Shown in pieces: positions 1 through 7,369 of a DNA stretch of 21,831 bases (position 1 is the first letter of the stretch; every line of letters starts with the position of its first letter). Position numbers and translations under genes: made by a program. Location: IMG/VR virus record IMGVR_UViG_3300032288_003799, positions 1 to 21,831 of that record. One strand, written 5' to 3'. Below the pieces are notes generated by a model. That model was not told where the DNA came from. It saw only the letters and a program-made list of their open reading frames with translations, and did not search any database. The stretch comes from a virus.

Positions 1-467
1 AGGTCGCCGACATTCGCCGAGAATAAGCCCTCGGTCTTGATGCACAGCGCCCGGTTGCGCTCCAGGGCGTGGATGTCGGTGCCGTCGTCATCGACGTGCG
101 GGTCGCCGTGGTGGAGGATGCCGATCGCACCGTCCAGGTGAACATCGACCCCGATGAGCTTGCGGGCGATCTCATGCTTGGCCTTCTGCTCGAACTGGCG
201 CTTGCGATGCTTGAGCAGCTCATCGACGCTGATGTCGTCGTCGGGCAGCTCGGCCACCGTGAACGTGGGCTCCTCGGGGCGTTTCTCGCGGCGATACTGC
301 TCCTGCCGTGGGACTTTGACCTTAAACCGCTCCTCATAGCACCGCAGGCGGTTCTGCAGGGCGCTGGTGCTGATCTTGAGCTTTGCCGCCGCCTTGGTTT
401 GGCCCAGCTCGGTGAAAATCTCAAAGGATTTGATCAGCTCGGCATCTGGGACAGGCTTCTGCGCCAC
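1..467 (-). CDS. Phage metallophosphoesterase with N-terminal HTH (partial, 3' end off window)
   Basis: The reading frame opens with GTG at 467 and stays open to the left edge (155 codons visible). The GTG overlaps the holin stop by one base (TAGTG), which decides the start; the ribosome site is weak. Residues 10-50 (ELIKSFEIFTELGQTKAAAK onward) look like a helix-turn-helix, and residues 80-105 are charged and helical. Around residues 110-118 is HGDPHVDDDG, the GDxH first metal-binding motif of calcineurin-like phosphoesterases (D112, H114). A second GD occurs at the cut end (VGD). Proteins of this build are common in phages of Burkholderiales between lysis genes and terminase; the family role is hydrolysis of a phosphodiester, with the true substrate unknown. 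Terminase genes would be expected further left (inference). The call is fairly secure; the function within the phage is not. Confidence 0.75.
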   Translation of the reverse strand, partial: MAQKPVPDAELIKSFEIFTELGQTKAAAKLKISTSALQNRLRCYEERFKVKVPRQEQYRREKRPEEPTFTVAELPDDDISVDELLKHRKRQFEQKAKHEIARKLIGVDVHLDGAIGILHHGDPHVDDDGTDIHALERNRALCIKTEGLFSANVGD

Positions 468-883
468 TACCTGGAAACCCCGCGGATCTTCTCCGTTGTC
501 CTGAGCCCGCCCAGACCCAGCATGCCCAGCAGGATGACGATGAGATCGCCCAGGTCCACCGCTGGGATCTGGACCTGCTTGCCTGCCAGGAGCAGGCCCC
601 ACTCGGCCAGCGGGCGCCCGATGTAGTGCCAGAACAGGGCGGCCCCGCACACCCACCCGATGAAGGGTCTCCACCGGGAGGTGAACGGGTCGCTGCTTCC
701 GGCTTCGACCTTGTTGACATCGGCCTGCATCTGCATGGCCTGGAGCTCGGCGTCGATCGCCTTGAACTCCCCAGCCTGGCGCATGCGCTCGAGCTCGAGC
801 GCGGCTGCCGCCTTCTGCGCCGGGTCAGGCCATGCGCGCTCGATGACCTTGCCGAGTAGTCCCGCTATGAGGTCACCGACCAC
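467..883 (-). CDS. 3TM holin (GTA-type holin family)
   Basis: 138 aa, GTG start at 883, the first start after an in-frame TAA, with GAG about 6 bases upstream. Residues 1-60 form a charged amphipathic part rich in Ala, Glu and Met (ALELERMRQAGEFKAIDAEL). The signature RPFIGWVCGAALFWHYIG sits near residues 72-89, followed by a second hydrophobic helix (VDLGDLIVILLGMLGLGG) and a basic end. This order matches the Holin_3TM family first described in gene transfer agents, which permeabilises the inner membrane to release endolysin. It lies 12 bases after the secreted-protein gene and overlaps the next gene by one base, so it belongs to the same late transcript. The endolysin is 5.7 kb away instead of next to it. 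Confidence 0.8.
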   Translation of the reverse strand: MVGDLIAGLLGKVIERAWPDPAQKAAAALELERMRQAGEFKAIDAELQAMQMQADVNKVEAGSSDPFTSRWRPFIGWVCGAALFWHYIGRPLAEWGLLLAGKQVQIPAVDLGDLIVILLGMLGLGGLRTTEKIRGVSR

Positions 884-895
884 AATGCACTCGCA

Positions 896-1531
896 TTACT
901 GCTTGGCTGCGGCCAGCTTGGCCTTCAGCTCGGGCAGCTTGCTGTTCCAGATCGAAGTCGCAAACCGCGGGTTGGTGTGCCCGAGCTTTGCGGCCCAGCC
1001 CGGCTGGATGGTGTAGGCCGTGCGATGGTCGATCCAGTTGCCGTTCTCGTCCACGATGTAAGCCCGAGAAAGCCACGCCGCTTTGCTTTCGGCGTTGGGC
1101 CACTTGTTCACGATGGCTTCGCATTCCTCAAACGTAGTCGCCACCGGGCCGCCATTTGCGCCGTCAAAAATACCGCAGCGGCGATTCCAGATTGGGAATT
1201 CCTCTGGAGTCTGGGCGATCTTGATCTTCCATGCGCCTCGCGCAAGCTTGGCGTGCAGGGTGGTCGAGCGGTTGGCCTCGTCCTTTACAGATTGCAGAGC
1301 GGGAAACCGATAGCCCTTCCCCTGCACGCTGGCCCAGCATGCGTCAATCTGCGCCTGCGTGGCATTGTTTGGCAGTCCGCTGGCGCCGGGCCTGCAAATG
1401 ACGATCTGCTGAAGAATGGGCCAGATCACGGTGTCCCGGTAGATCTTTTTATCCACGGCCAGTTGGTCAGCGTGAGCCGAGGCGGTCAAAGCGATGGCCA
1501 TGAGGCCGGCAAGTAGTCCTTTGATGATCAT
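896..1531 (-). CDS. Secreted or periplasmic protein of unknown function
   Basis: 211 aa from ATG 1531, chosen because AAAGGAAA lies 5-7 bases upstream and because the protein then begins with a clear signal peptide (MIIKGLLAGLMAIALTASAHA, cut likely after AHA). A longer frame to 1627 would overlap the previous gene by more than 80 bases and bury the signal, so it was not used. The mature part holds three Cys residues near ICRPG, DACWAS and RRCGIFD plus one at EECEAI, which could form disulfides in the periplasm. I do not recognise a catalytic motif or family. Its place between an XhlA-like protein and the holin suggests a late or lysis role, or a host-altering moron; both are inference. Confidence 0.75.
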   Translation of the reverse strand: MIIKGLLAGLMAIALTASAHADQLAVDKKIYRDTVIWPILQQIVICRPGASGLPNNATQAQIDACWASVQGKGYRFPALQSVKDEANRSTTLHAKLARGAWKIKIAQTPEEFPIWNRRCGIFDGANGGPVATTFEECEAIVNKWPNAESKAAWLSRAYIVDENGNWIDHRTAYTIQPGWAAKLGHTNPRFATSIWNSKLPELKAKLAAAKQ

Positions 1532-1542
1532 GTCGTTTCCTT

Positions 1543-1746
1543 TCAATTGGTCAAATATCCGAGGCCCTTGGTGATGATTGCCCCTGCGGCCGAGGCCATG
1601 CCTCCGACCAGCATCAGGCTGCGCCATCCGCCTCGTGCTTCGCTCAGCATGCGTGAGATCTCCCGCACCTCCGAGCGTAGTTCTGAGATTTCCCGCTGCA
1701 GGGCCTCGATCTCGGCGTCATGCCGTCCGATGTCCCTGTGCATCAT
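1543..1746 (-). CDS. Small coiled-coil membrane protein, XhlA-like (holin partner candidate)
   Basis: 67 aa from ATG 1746, two bases after the TGA of the preceding gene, with GGGTGA as ribosome site. A GTG at 1770 in the same frame is possible but has no ribosome site. Residues 5-42 form a charged coiled coil (DAEIEALQREISELRSEVRE), followed by one hydrophobic helix (LMLVGGMASAAGAIITKGLG) and a very short tail. Amphipathic coiled coil plus C-terminal membrane helix is the layout of XhlA-type hemolysins that work with a holin in lysis. Sequence identity to XhlA cannot be shown here, so the assignment rests on architecture, size and position two genes from the holin. An inner-membrane spanin subunit is the main alternative, but that would normally have the membrane helix at the N-terminus. 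Confidence 0.6.
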   Translation of the reverse strand: MMHRDIGRHDAEIEALQREISELRSEVREISRMLSEARGGWRSLMLVGGMASAAGAIITKGLGYLTN

Positions 1747-1747
1747 T

Positions 1748-2077
1748 TCACCCGACGGCATCGTTGGCACGTCGTAGGCAAAGCATCGGGATCTCCCATT
1801 TCCCGACGGTGAGAGCTTGTATTGAGTCGATCACGAGCGTGACCTGCTGCCCGTCCTCGATGTCGAGCGCGGCGGACAGTGTGACGGCGTAGTGGCCATC
1901 GCCGCCCTGGTAGGTGGCTGCCTTCGGCCAGGTCTCGCCCGCCACCTGGTCGCCGTCCTCGTCGAGCACGGTGACGCTAACCTGCGCCGCGTTCAGGTAG
2001 GTGCCGCTCAGCACGTCCTGGAGCTTTCGCACGCGGATGAGGTTACTGTTGCCGACCCAGAGCACGTCACGCTGCAT
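1748..2077 (-). CDS. Small phage structural-type protein, unknown
   Basis: 109 aa, ATG 2077 overlapping the last 11 bases of the 918-aa fibre-like gene. The middle (VSVTVLDEDGDQVAGETWPK, then GGDGHYAVTLSAALDIEDGQ) alternates hydrophobic and polar residues like an all-beta, Ig-like fold; no Cys cluster, signal peptide or membrane helix is seen. Phages often carry such a small beta protein directly behind tail fibre genes, where it can act in fibre attachment or assembly. I do not know a family name. The tight overlap says it is co-translated with the fibre-like protein. Confidence 0.65.
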   Translation of the reverse strand: MQRDVLWVGNSNLIRVRKLQDVLSGTYLNAAQVSVTVLDEDGDQVAGETWPKAATYQGGDGHYAVTLSAALDIEDGQQVTLVIDSIQALTVGKWEIPMLCLRRANDAVG

Positions 2078-4823
2078 TGATTAACACCTCCGCGCCTGTC
2101 GTGCGCATGTCCACGATGCCAGTGACCGCGCCCTGGGCGCTGATGTCTGCCTTGACTCGCGCGGCCTGGTCGATGATCGCCGTGGCGTGGCTCTGGTAGA
2201 TGACCCCGCCCACATTGCCCGAACCATCCGCAACGGCGTCCTCTGTGACCGCATCGACGAACCTGACATGGATGACATTGCCAGCCGCTGCCAAGATTGC
2301 CGGGTGAGTCGCCACCCCGAGCGAGGCGAGGGTCTGCGCGAGACCTTCTGCGCTTGAGCTCGCCGCCTCGGTGACCTCGTCCACGCTGGCGATGGTGCGA
2401 GCCGCACCTTGCGCGCTGAGTGTGGCATCCGCGAGCGTCTCTTGTAGGCTGGAACTCGTTGCGACTGCGCCCGAGGCCGCCAGGGTCGCTGGCGCCGTCG
2501 AACTGTCAAGCATTGCTTGACTGCTGACCGCGACTGAGCCGGTGCTGGTTGACGGGTCGGTGACGCTGCCCAGGGCGCCGGACTGCTGCACGCTCCCGAT
2601 TGCCGCGCCGGTGGCGTTGCCCGTGGTTTCGGCCAGGCTGGCCTGCACGCTGAGCTGGATGGTCGCCGCCAGGGTCGCATTGTCTGCGGGGGCGTACATC
2701 GGCCCCGTGACGATGACTCGTGCTTCGGTCGCAATTTCGACGTCGTAAAGCTCAGCAAAGGCGCTTGAATCAGTGGACACGACCAGCGAGGCGGCGCTGG
2801 TGGCGTTTTCCGTCGCGAGGCTGGCATCGGTATCGGTTGCGGTATCCGAGGCAGCAGAGCCGGTTGCCGGGTGAGTCTCAGCCGCAAGGCTGGCCACCGT
2901 TTCGACGATGGCTGCAGCGCTTAGCGTGGCCGGGTCGGTTGTCTCGGCTTGGTCAGAGTCGTTTGATACCTGGGCGGCTGCGGCCAGGGTAGCGGCGTCG
3001 GTTGTCGCCGTAAGCGTGGCCTCGCCGTATATGCCGCCCTCGGCTGCGCTGGTGGCCTCTGCGGTGGTTTCCGCCAGGCTTGAGTCAGTAGCGACCTCGG
3101 CAGAAGCTGCAAGCGTGGCGGCCTCAGTGCTGGCCTCAACGAACACCCCGTCAGAAGCCGTGAGGCTGCCGGAGAGCGTTGCTGCTGCCGTTGTTTGGTC
3201 GGCAGTTAGGATGACCTCTGCAGTGGCAGAGGCTGCCACTGTTGCCGCGTCAGTGGTACTGGTCAGCGTGCTGTCGGTGGCGATCGTGCCTGCGGCTGCC
3301 AGGGTGGCGTCGTCGGTGGTTTCTGCCTGCGTGCCGGCGCCAACAATTTGCGCGGCGATGTTTGCCGTGCTGTTTGCGGTGGTCTGCGCAAGCGTGGCGT
3401 CAGCAAAAATGCCGCCGGTGCCGGCCAAGGTGGCGCTGGTGGTTGCAGCCAGGCTAGAGCTGGTCGCAACGGTGGCACTCGCGGACAGGGTGGCAGCGTC
3501 GAGCCCTTCTTCCAGCACGACAATTCCATCCACCAGGATGTCAATCGCGCTGGTGGCGTTTGCCGTGGTTTCGGCAAGGCTGGCATCAGTGTTGAGATCG
3601 CCCGCGGCGCTGCCGGTGGCGGCTTCGGTGGTTTCTGCGACCGTGCCGGTGACAATGACCTGGGCAGATGTTGCCAGGGTTGCAGGGTCGGTTGTCTCGG
3701 CAAGGCTTGAAATCGCCTCGTTGAACGAGACCACGCCGGATGCCGAGAGCGTCGCGGCATTCAGTGTTGCGCTAAGCGTGCTGCCTGTTGCAATCGTGCC
3801 AGATGCGGCAAGCGTGGCGTTGTCGGTGGTTTCGGATTGTGACGCCTGAACCGCTACGGTCGCGGAAATGCTGGCTGTAGCGGCGGCTGTCGTGCTCGCA
3901 AGCGTTGCAAGCGACGCGACGGTTGCGGTGACAAAGCCGCTCGCGTTGATCGTGGTGTAAGCAAGCGTCGATCCAGTTGCAACAACGGTCGGCGCTGAGC
4001 TTGTCGCGTTGTCCGACGTGCTGGCAACGGTGCCGGAGATGTTAGCTTCTGGCTCTCCGAATAATCTGTACACCGGCGCGCGCGGGGTTCGCTGCGCGAT
4101 GGTCGGATTGATGTTGGAACGCGAAAGGTTGTAGGCGTTCGCGGCGTTCATGATTTCGTTGTCAGTGAACTTGTTCCGCGCCGCGTTGATTTCAGTATGC
4201 GCCGCCAGCCGCATCAGCCCGTCCGGGCGCATGCGGACCGAGGTCATCGGAAAATAGTATTTAAGCGCCCACGGCCTGATCGTTGTCGGGTCAGCGCCAC
4301 GCGATAGCGCAAGCATCTCACCAGTTGAGAGCGCCTCATTCCAGATCGCCGCGTGCGCCATGAACCCGGCGAAAAAATTATCGACCGACGTTGCTTGGTT
4401 GTAGACCGATGCGCCGATTGCGACATCGTTTGCGTCAATAGGCGCTGTTCTGCTGTTCGTGTTTGCTGTTGCGGCGGTGCCGTTTAGCCAAGCGGTTCGC
4501 AGCGTGCTGGAATTGAAAACGCCAGCGCAATGATTCCATCGCCCAGCGACGACAGTGCCTGAGGTGGTGGAAGCGTTAGCGGCTGATGCGTCCGCGACTT
4601 GCGCGGCTAGAGTGCCTGTCGTATTGAGGAAAAGCCGTATAGTTTCGCGGTTGGTTGCGGTTGCGTTTACCGACCCAAGCCGAAGCAGGCCGCGATTAGC
4701 TGCAGCCGTTACGCTGTCAGGATTGATCCAGACCGAAAACGTGTACGGGACGGCCGTGAGGTCGGCCGGGACAAGGAAATCCTTGTAAACGTAAGAGGCG
4801 GCGCCGTCAAAATACGCAGACAT
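2067..4823 (-). CDS. LamG-domain, 21-residue-repeat tail fibre-like protein
   Basis: 918 aa, ATG 4823, 7 bases after the previous stop. Residues 1-195 form a LamG/concanavalin-like jelly roll (YFDGAASYVYKDF, YTFSVWINPD, GRWNHCAGVFNSSTLRTAWLNG, FFAGFMAHAAIWNEALS), a carbohydrate- or surface-binding fold. A linker follows to about residue 265. From there to about 860 the chain is an almost unbroken run of roughly 28 repeats, nearly all exactly 21 residues, with pattern ATLAASAxVxxxSSLAETTDx; it is extremely rich in Ala, Thr and Ser. The last 45 residues are non-repetitive. Related beta-type repeats occur in phage tail proteins, so a fibrous extended stalk exposed on the virion is the likely role. 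It lies among structural-looking genes after the endolysin. One diverged repeat also ends the J-like protein at 17598. Confidence 0.8.
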   Translation of the reverse strand: MSAYFDGAASYVYKDFLVPADLTAVPYTFSVWINPDSVTAAANRGLLRLGSVNATATNRETIRLFLNTTGTLAAQVADASAANASTTSGTVVAGRWNHCAGVFNSSTLRTAWLNGTAATANTNSRTAPIDANDVAIGASVYNQATSVDNFFAGFMAHAAIWNEALSTGEMLALSRGADPTTIRPWALKYYFPMTSVRMRPDGLMRLAAHTEINAARNKFTDNEIMNAANAYNLSRSNINPTIAQRTPRAPVYRLFGEPEANISGTVASTSDNATSSAPTVVATGSTLAYTTINASGFVTATVASLATLASTTAAATASISATVAVQASQSETTDNATLAASGTIATGSTLSATLNAATLSASGVVSFNEAISSLAETTDPATLATSAQVIVTGTVAETTEAATGSAAGDLNTDASLAETTANATSAIDILVDGIVVLEEGLDAATLSASATVATSSSLAATTSATLAGTGGIFADATLAQTTANSTANIAAQIVGAGTQAETTDDATLAAAGTIATDSTLTSTTDAATVAASATAEVILTADQTTAAATLSGSLTASDGVFVEASTEAATLAASAEVATDSSLAETTAEATSAAEGGIYGEATLTATTDAATLAAAAQVSNDSDQAETTDPATLSAAAIVETVASLAAETHPATGSAASDTATDTDASLATENATSAASLVVSTDSSAFAELYDVEIATEARVIVTGPMYAPADNATLAATIQLSVQASLAETTGNATGAAIGSVQQSGALGSVTDPSTSTGSVAVSSQAMLDSSTAPATLAASGAVATSSSLQETLADATLSAQGAARTIASVDEVTEAASSSAEGLAQTLASLGVATHPAILAAAGNVIHVRFVDAVTEDAVADGSGNVGGVIYQSHATAIIDQAARVKADISAQGAVTGIVDMRTTGAEVLINAA
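2260..4030 (-). repeat. About 28 degenerate 63-bp in-frame repeats in the fibre-like gene
   Basis: The protein repeats every 21 residues with anchor ATL at the start of each unit and ETTD near the end. Only a few units differ in length (24, 24, 20, 18). At DNA level the copies are diverged but keep recurring pieces such as GTGGCGTTGTCGGTGGTTTC-like segments on the plus strand. Boundaries are approximate. Confidence 0.8.
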
Positions 4824-4830
4824 GCTACGC

Positions 4831-5370
4831 TCAGGCGCTGTCGTACTTTACGCCGTAGTACCTGAAGGAGTTTTGGTTTAGCGCGTTGTTGTAAAGGGAT
4901 TGACCTGTATTGTGCGCGACATACAACCCCCAGAACTTTGGCAGCACTCCACCAAACAATTGCGCCACACTGAAAGGCGCAACAGGGTAGCCTGCGTTCG
5001 TTGTAGCCTGCAGCACGTTAATCACTGCCGCGATTTTCAGCGACGAGTAAAGTATGCCGGCGTTAGTGTTCGACATTGAGGCCGCTGAGTCAGAGCCGTT
5101 GAGGTTGTCTAGTGCCCCGCCTGATGGCCACGCGCCAGCCCCGGTGAGGCTTCGGTCTGAGCCGTAAGCGTGGATAATGATAGTCGTGTTAATCGTCGGG
5201 CTTGTGCCGACGTACACAATGCCCTGAACAATGGCGTCGATGTATTTGTTGGTCGTGTTGTCAATCTCAGCGCTCTCGCGCCCGGCGACAAAAGACCCGC
5301 TTGTGGCAAGGTTTGCCAGATCCATTGTGATCGTGGCATTGGCCGAATAATTGACGGATGTGGTCGCCAT
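4831..5370 (-). CDS. Phage structural-type protein, unknown
   Basis: 179 aa, ATG 5370 overlapping the TAA of the previous gene (TAATG), with GAGGG 7 bases upstream. The N-terminal half is rich in Ser, Thr and Asn with beta-like alternation (VNYSANATITMDLANLATSG; TINTTIIIHAYGSDRS). The end NSFRYYGVKYDSA follows a hydrophobic segment (FSVAQLFGGVLPKFWGLYVA). No signal peptide or enzyme motif is seen. Low Lys and Cys content and its place between small tail-region genes and the LamG fibre-like gene suggest a virion or fibre-associated protein. I do not recognise a named family. This stretch reads visibly less GC-rich than the replication genes, which may mark a separately acquired fibre module. 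Confidence 0.7.
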   Translation of the reverse strand: MATTSVNYSANATITMDLANLATSGSFVAGRESAEIDNTTNKYIDAIVQGIVYVGTSPTINTTIIIHAYGSDRSLTGAGAWPSGGALDNLNGSDSAASMSNTNAGILYSSLKIAAVINVLQATTNAGYPVAPFSVAQLFGGVLPKFWGLYVAHNTGQSLYNNALNQNSFRYYGVKYDSA

Positions 5371-5825
5371 TACAGCGCCCTCGCTTCTGCTATGTCGCCG
5401 ACGTTTACATACTGGATGTTAATTTCCTGCGCAGGCGTCATCACAACTTGCCCGGTCTGCATGAGCGAATCAGCGGCCTGTTGAGTCATCAGCCCAACGG
5501 AAACCAGAAGCCCGATCATCTGCTCGTTCTCAGGACTGCCGGTGTCAAACTCAGCAACATCGCCGCCGTTGAACATTGCAAGCGCAGCCTTGCCCACGTT
5601 CTGTACGGTTTCGTCTAGGTCGGCGTCTCCGCTGCCAGTAAACGCGGCTGCGCGTTCCATGGTTGTGAATCCCTTGTTGCCGCCCGCCCACTGGATGAGG
5701 CGGCCTTTTGAGATCGGCCGCTGCACCGTTTTTGTGGGAGCGTTAAGCGCGACGTGCAGCTCCGCATCCGTCATTGACGAATACGGCTCTTGGTCAATTA
5801 ATGCTCGCAGCGCTGGGATGTCCAT
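5370..5825 (-). CDS. Phage protein, tail-region, unknown
   Basis: 151 aa, ATG 5825, three bases after the previous stop (TAACAGATG). It starts MDIPALRALIDQEPYSSMTDAE and has LHVALNAPTKTV soon after. This short helical opening, in which a list of integers or residues seems to be assigned stepwise, resembles many uncharacterised phage proteins found beside tail fibre genes. The remainder is mostly helical (RAAAFTGSGDADLDETVQNV; ENEQMIGLLVSVGLMTQQAA). No catalytic motif or membrane segment is seen. Translational overlap with the next gene places it in the same structural transcript. Function unknown. Confidence 0.7.
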   Translation of the reverse strand: MDIPALRALIDQEPYSSMTDAELHVALNAPTKTVQRPISKGRLIQWAGGNKGFTTMERAAAFTGSGDADLDETVQNVGKAALAMFNGGDVAEFDTGSPENEQMIGLLVSVGLMTQQAADSLMQTGQVVMTPAQEINIQYVNVGDIAEARAL

Positions 5826-5828
5826 CTG

Positions 5829-6230
5829 TTAGGCGTTGCCTTCGGTGATGACGAAGGAGCTGCAGCTCACCTGCTGGCCAGTCGAGATCGACGTGCTGTT
5901 GAGGTTCAGGTCAGATCCCGAGGTCCCGCAGTCGCCATCCATCACCGTGTTGCCGGCAGAATCCACCACCCGGAACCAGGTCGCCGTGCCGGTGGCGTTG
6001 GCTGAGCTGTCCGCAGTGATCGAGCTCATGGTCAGCACGCCGTTCGATGCGCCTGCAGAGCAGGGGTCGGAGAAAGTGAGCTCGGCGAGCAGCGTGGTCG
6101 CCGTGCCGTCGGTGGCCGGGCGTGTGCCGGAGTAGATGCGCAGAAGCCCTGCACCTGAGCCCGCGTCGATCGAGTCGCGGATGACATTCGCGCGGCTGGT
6201 GCGCACGGTCGACTTAAAACCTAGGGCCAT
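5829..6230 (-). CDS. Small beta-rich virion-type protein, unknown
   Basis: 133 aa, ATG 6230, with a strong AGGAGG 8 bases upstream, the best ribosome site of this block, suggesting high expression as for a virion protein. Residues 5-45 read KSTVRTSRANVIRDSIDAGS then LLRIYSGTRPATDG, an opening seen in many phage hypothetical proteins from structural regions. The remainder is Ser/Thr/Gly-rich and beta-like (GVLTMSSITADSSANATGTA; WFRVVDSAGNTVMDGDCG). Three Cys residues are present. No enzyme motif. A capsid-decoration or tail-decoration role is possible but only inferred. Confidence 0.7.
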   Translation of the reverse strand: MALGFKSTVRTSRANVIRDSIDAGSGAGLLRIYSGTRPATDGTATTLLAELTFSDPCSAGASNGVLTMSSITADSSANATGTATWFRVVDSAGNTVMDGDCGTSGSDLNLNSTSISTGQQVSCSSFVITEGNA

Positions 6231-6231
6231 G

Positions 6232-6621
6232 TTATTGCCTCCTGTAGTTTGCCATCCGCTCGCTCACCCAATGCTGGGAGCGCCTGCGGGCTTCTGCCTC
6301 TGCCTCGTCGATGTCTATGGCGTCGACGTAGCCATCGACCTGGTCGATGACGTGGTATGCCTGGGGGTGTGCCTGGGCGATCGTTGCGCACTGCGCGCGC
6401 CAGGCTGCAATCTGCTCGCGCGCGCCGTTGTGCGGGAACTCGGGATAGACCGGGTGCGGGAGGTTGTCGGGCCATTCCGCGAGCATGTTGCCCTGCCACA
6501 GATAGCCGACGGGCTCGTAGCTGTAGATCCTGGCGACCCACTTCGCGCGCGGCTCTGCCGGGTCGCGAATGATCACGATCTCGGGATACGCGCTGTACTC
6601 ATCACGCGGAAATTGCGACAT
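6232..6621 (-). CDS. Phage protein of unknown function
   Basis: 129 aa. ATG 6621 is chosen because GAGGTGG lies just upstream; a TTG at 6633 in frame would give four more residues but no better site. It overlaps the end of the endolysin gene by 20 bases. The protein is rich in Trp, Tyr and Pro in the first half (YEPVGYLWQGNMLAEWPDNL, PHPVYPEFPHNG), then acidic and helical (DAIDIDEAEAEARRRSQHWV). No signal peptide, membrane helix or catalytic motif is visible. Position between endolysin and structural-type genes gives little clue. Confidence 0.65.
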   Translation of the reverse strand: MSQFPRDEYSAYPEIVIIRDPAEPRAKWVARIYSYEPVGYLWQGNMLAEWPDNLPHPVYPEFPHNGAREQIAAWRAQCATIAQAHPQAYHVIDQVDGYVDAIDIDEAEAEARRRSQHWVSERMANYRRQ

Positions 6622-7042
6622 CGACCACCTCAAAATGTGGGCCGTCTAGGAACGGCCTGCGGCCTTCTCGCTTGCAGCGCGCGACGTAGGCGTCCTGCAG
6701 CTCCTCGGGGCTCTGGTCTGCATTCAGCAGCGACCAGCAGCCACCCCATCGAATCGGCACCTCGAGCCGCCTGGCCACGCCTTGCACGGCCTCCGCGAGC
6801 TTGAAGTAGAGCGGCCAGTCCCATCGAACGTCGCGGCCGACTACAACACCCAGGTCGACGGCCTGGCCGACCAGGTGCTTCGAGTTCATCGTCTTGGATG
6901 CGCCGGCGGCCACGAGCTGGGCTTGCCTGGCTTGCGTGCGCAGGCCCTCGAGCACCGCGACATCCATGAGCTCGCCGACCTCCTGGACGACCTGCACGAG
7001 CTTGGCGTTGACGCCGGTCAGCCTGGAAGCATGGACGAGCAT
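6602..7042 (-). CDS. Endolysin, M15-family peptidase (D-Ala-D-Ala carboxypeptidase / L-Ala-D-Glu endopeptidase type)
   Basis: 146 aa, ATG 7042. A zinc site is clear: SKHLVGQAVDL near residues 54-64 matches the SxHxxGxAxD motif (H56, D63 as ligands), and DGPHFE near 133-138 supplies the third ligand H136. Phage members of peptidase M15 cut peptide cross-links or stems of peptidoglycan at lysis. Length fits the single-domain phage M15 enzymes. There is no signal peptide, so export needs a holin; the likely holin is at 467-883, far downstream. It follows the Ref-like gene by 9 bases, so it may be expressed from the replication transcript or from a late promoter not evident in sequence. Confidence 0.9.
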   Translation of the reverse strand: MLVHASRLTGVNAKLVQVVQEVGELMDVAVLEGLRTQARQAQLVAAGASKTMNSKHLVGQAVDLGVVVGRDVRWDWPLYFKLAEAVQGVARRLEVPIRWGGCWSLLNADQSPEELQDAYVARCKREGRRPFLDGPHFEVVDVAISA

Positions 7043-7051
7043 GCCGGCAGC

Positions 7052-7369
7052 CTACGGGCTGCGGCCGCCGCGGATAAGCTGTAACTCATAGAGCCGCACC
7101 AGGTCGTTCTGCATCTCGAGCAGGTCCTCGTCGGACCCGTACATCGCGTGGAACGACTTGCTGCCATGCGCTAGGCTCAGGCCCAGGGCAGGCCCGACTC
7201 CTCGGTGATGCCAGGGGCACAGGCCGATCGTGGCCTGGTGGCCGCGCCGCCGACCGCCGCGCAGCAGGTGGTGGATGTCGCAGGGCACCCCACGGCGGCC
7301 ATGCCGCAGGCACGCCAGGCACCCGATGTCCTGGATGGCCAGGAACCGCTCGAGGTCTGCCCTGGTCAC
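7052..7369 (-). CDS. Ref-family recombination-enhancement nuclease (RecA-dependent nuclease domain)
   Basis: 105 aa from GTG 7369, overlapping the previous stop (GTGTGA), which decides the start; the long open frame upstream is a shadow. CLACLRHGRRGVPCDIHHLL (C17, C20, H33, H34), GLCPWHHRG (C51, H54, H55) and LAHGSKSFHAMYG (H68, H74) fit the Cys/His zinc-binding, HNH-like domain of phage P1 Ref, which nicks DNA within RecA filaments and stimulates recombination. The long basic N-terminal arm of P1 Ref (186 aa) is missing, so only the nuclease core is present; this shorter form is common in phages. Grouped with RusA and an initiator gene, it likely serves phage DNA recombination or repair. Confidence 0.8.
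   Translation of the reverse strand: MTRADLERFLAIQDIGCLACLRHGRRGVPCDIHHLLRGGRRRGHQATIGLCPWHHRGVGPALGLSLAHGSKSFHAMYGSDEDLLEMQNDLVRLYELQLIRGGRSP

Noticed and set aside
69-626. 185-codon open frame on the plus strand at the left edge
   Set aside because: Covers the phosphoesterase and holin genes, both recognised on the minus strand; no ribosome site or domain of its own.
2908-3849. 313-codon open frame on the plus strand
   Set aside because: Antisense to the repeat part of the fibre-like gene; its apparent Ala/Val/Ser repeats only mirror the 63-bp repeats of the real gene.
6136-6804. 222-codon open frame on the plus strand
   Set aside because: Antisense to three consecutive minus-strand genes that overlap or abut with good ribosome sites; composition is typical of a shadow frame.
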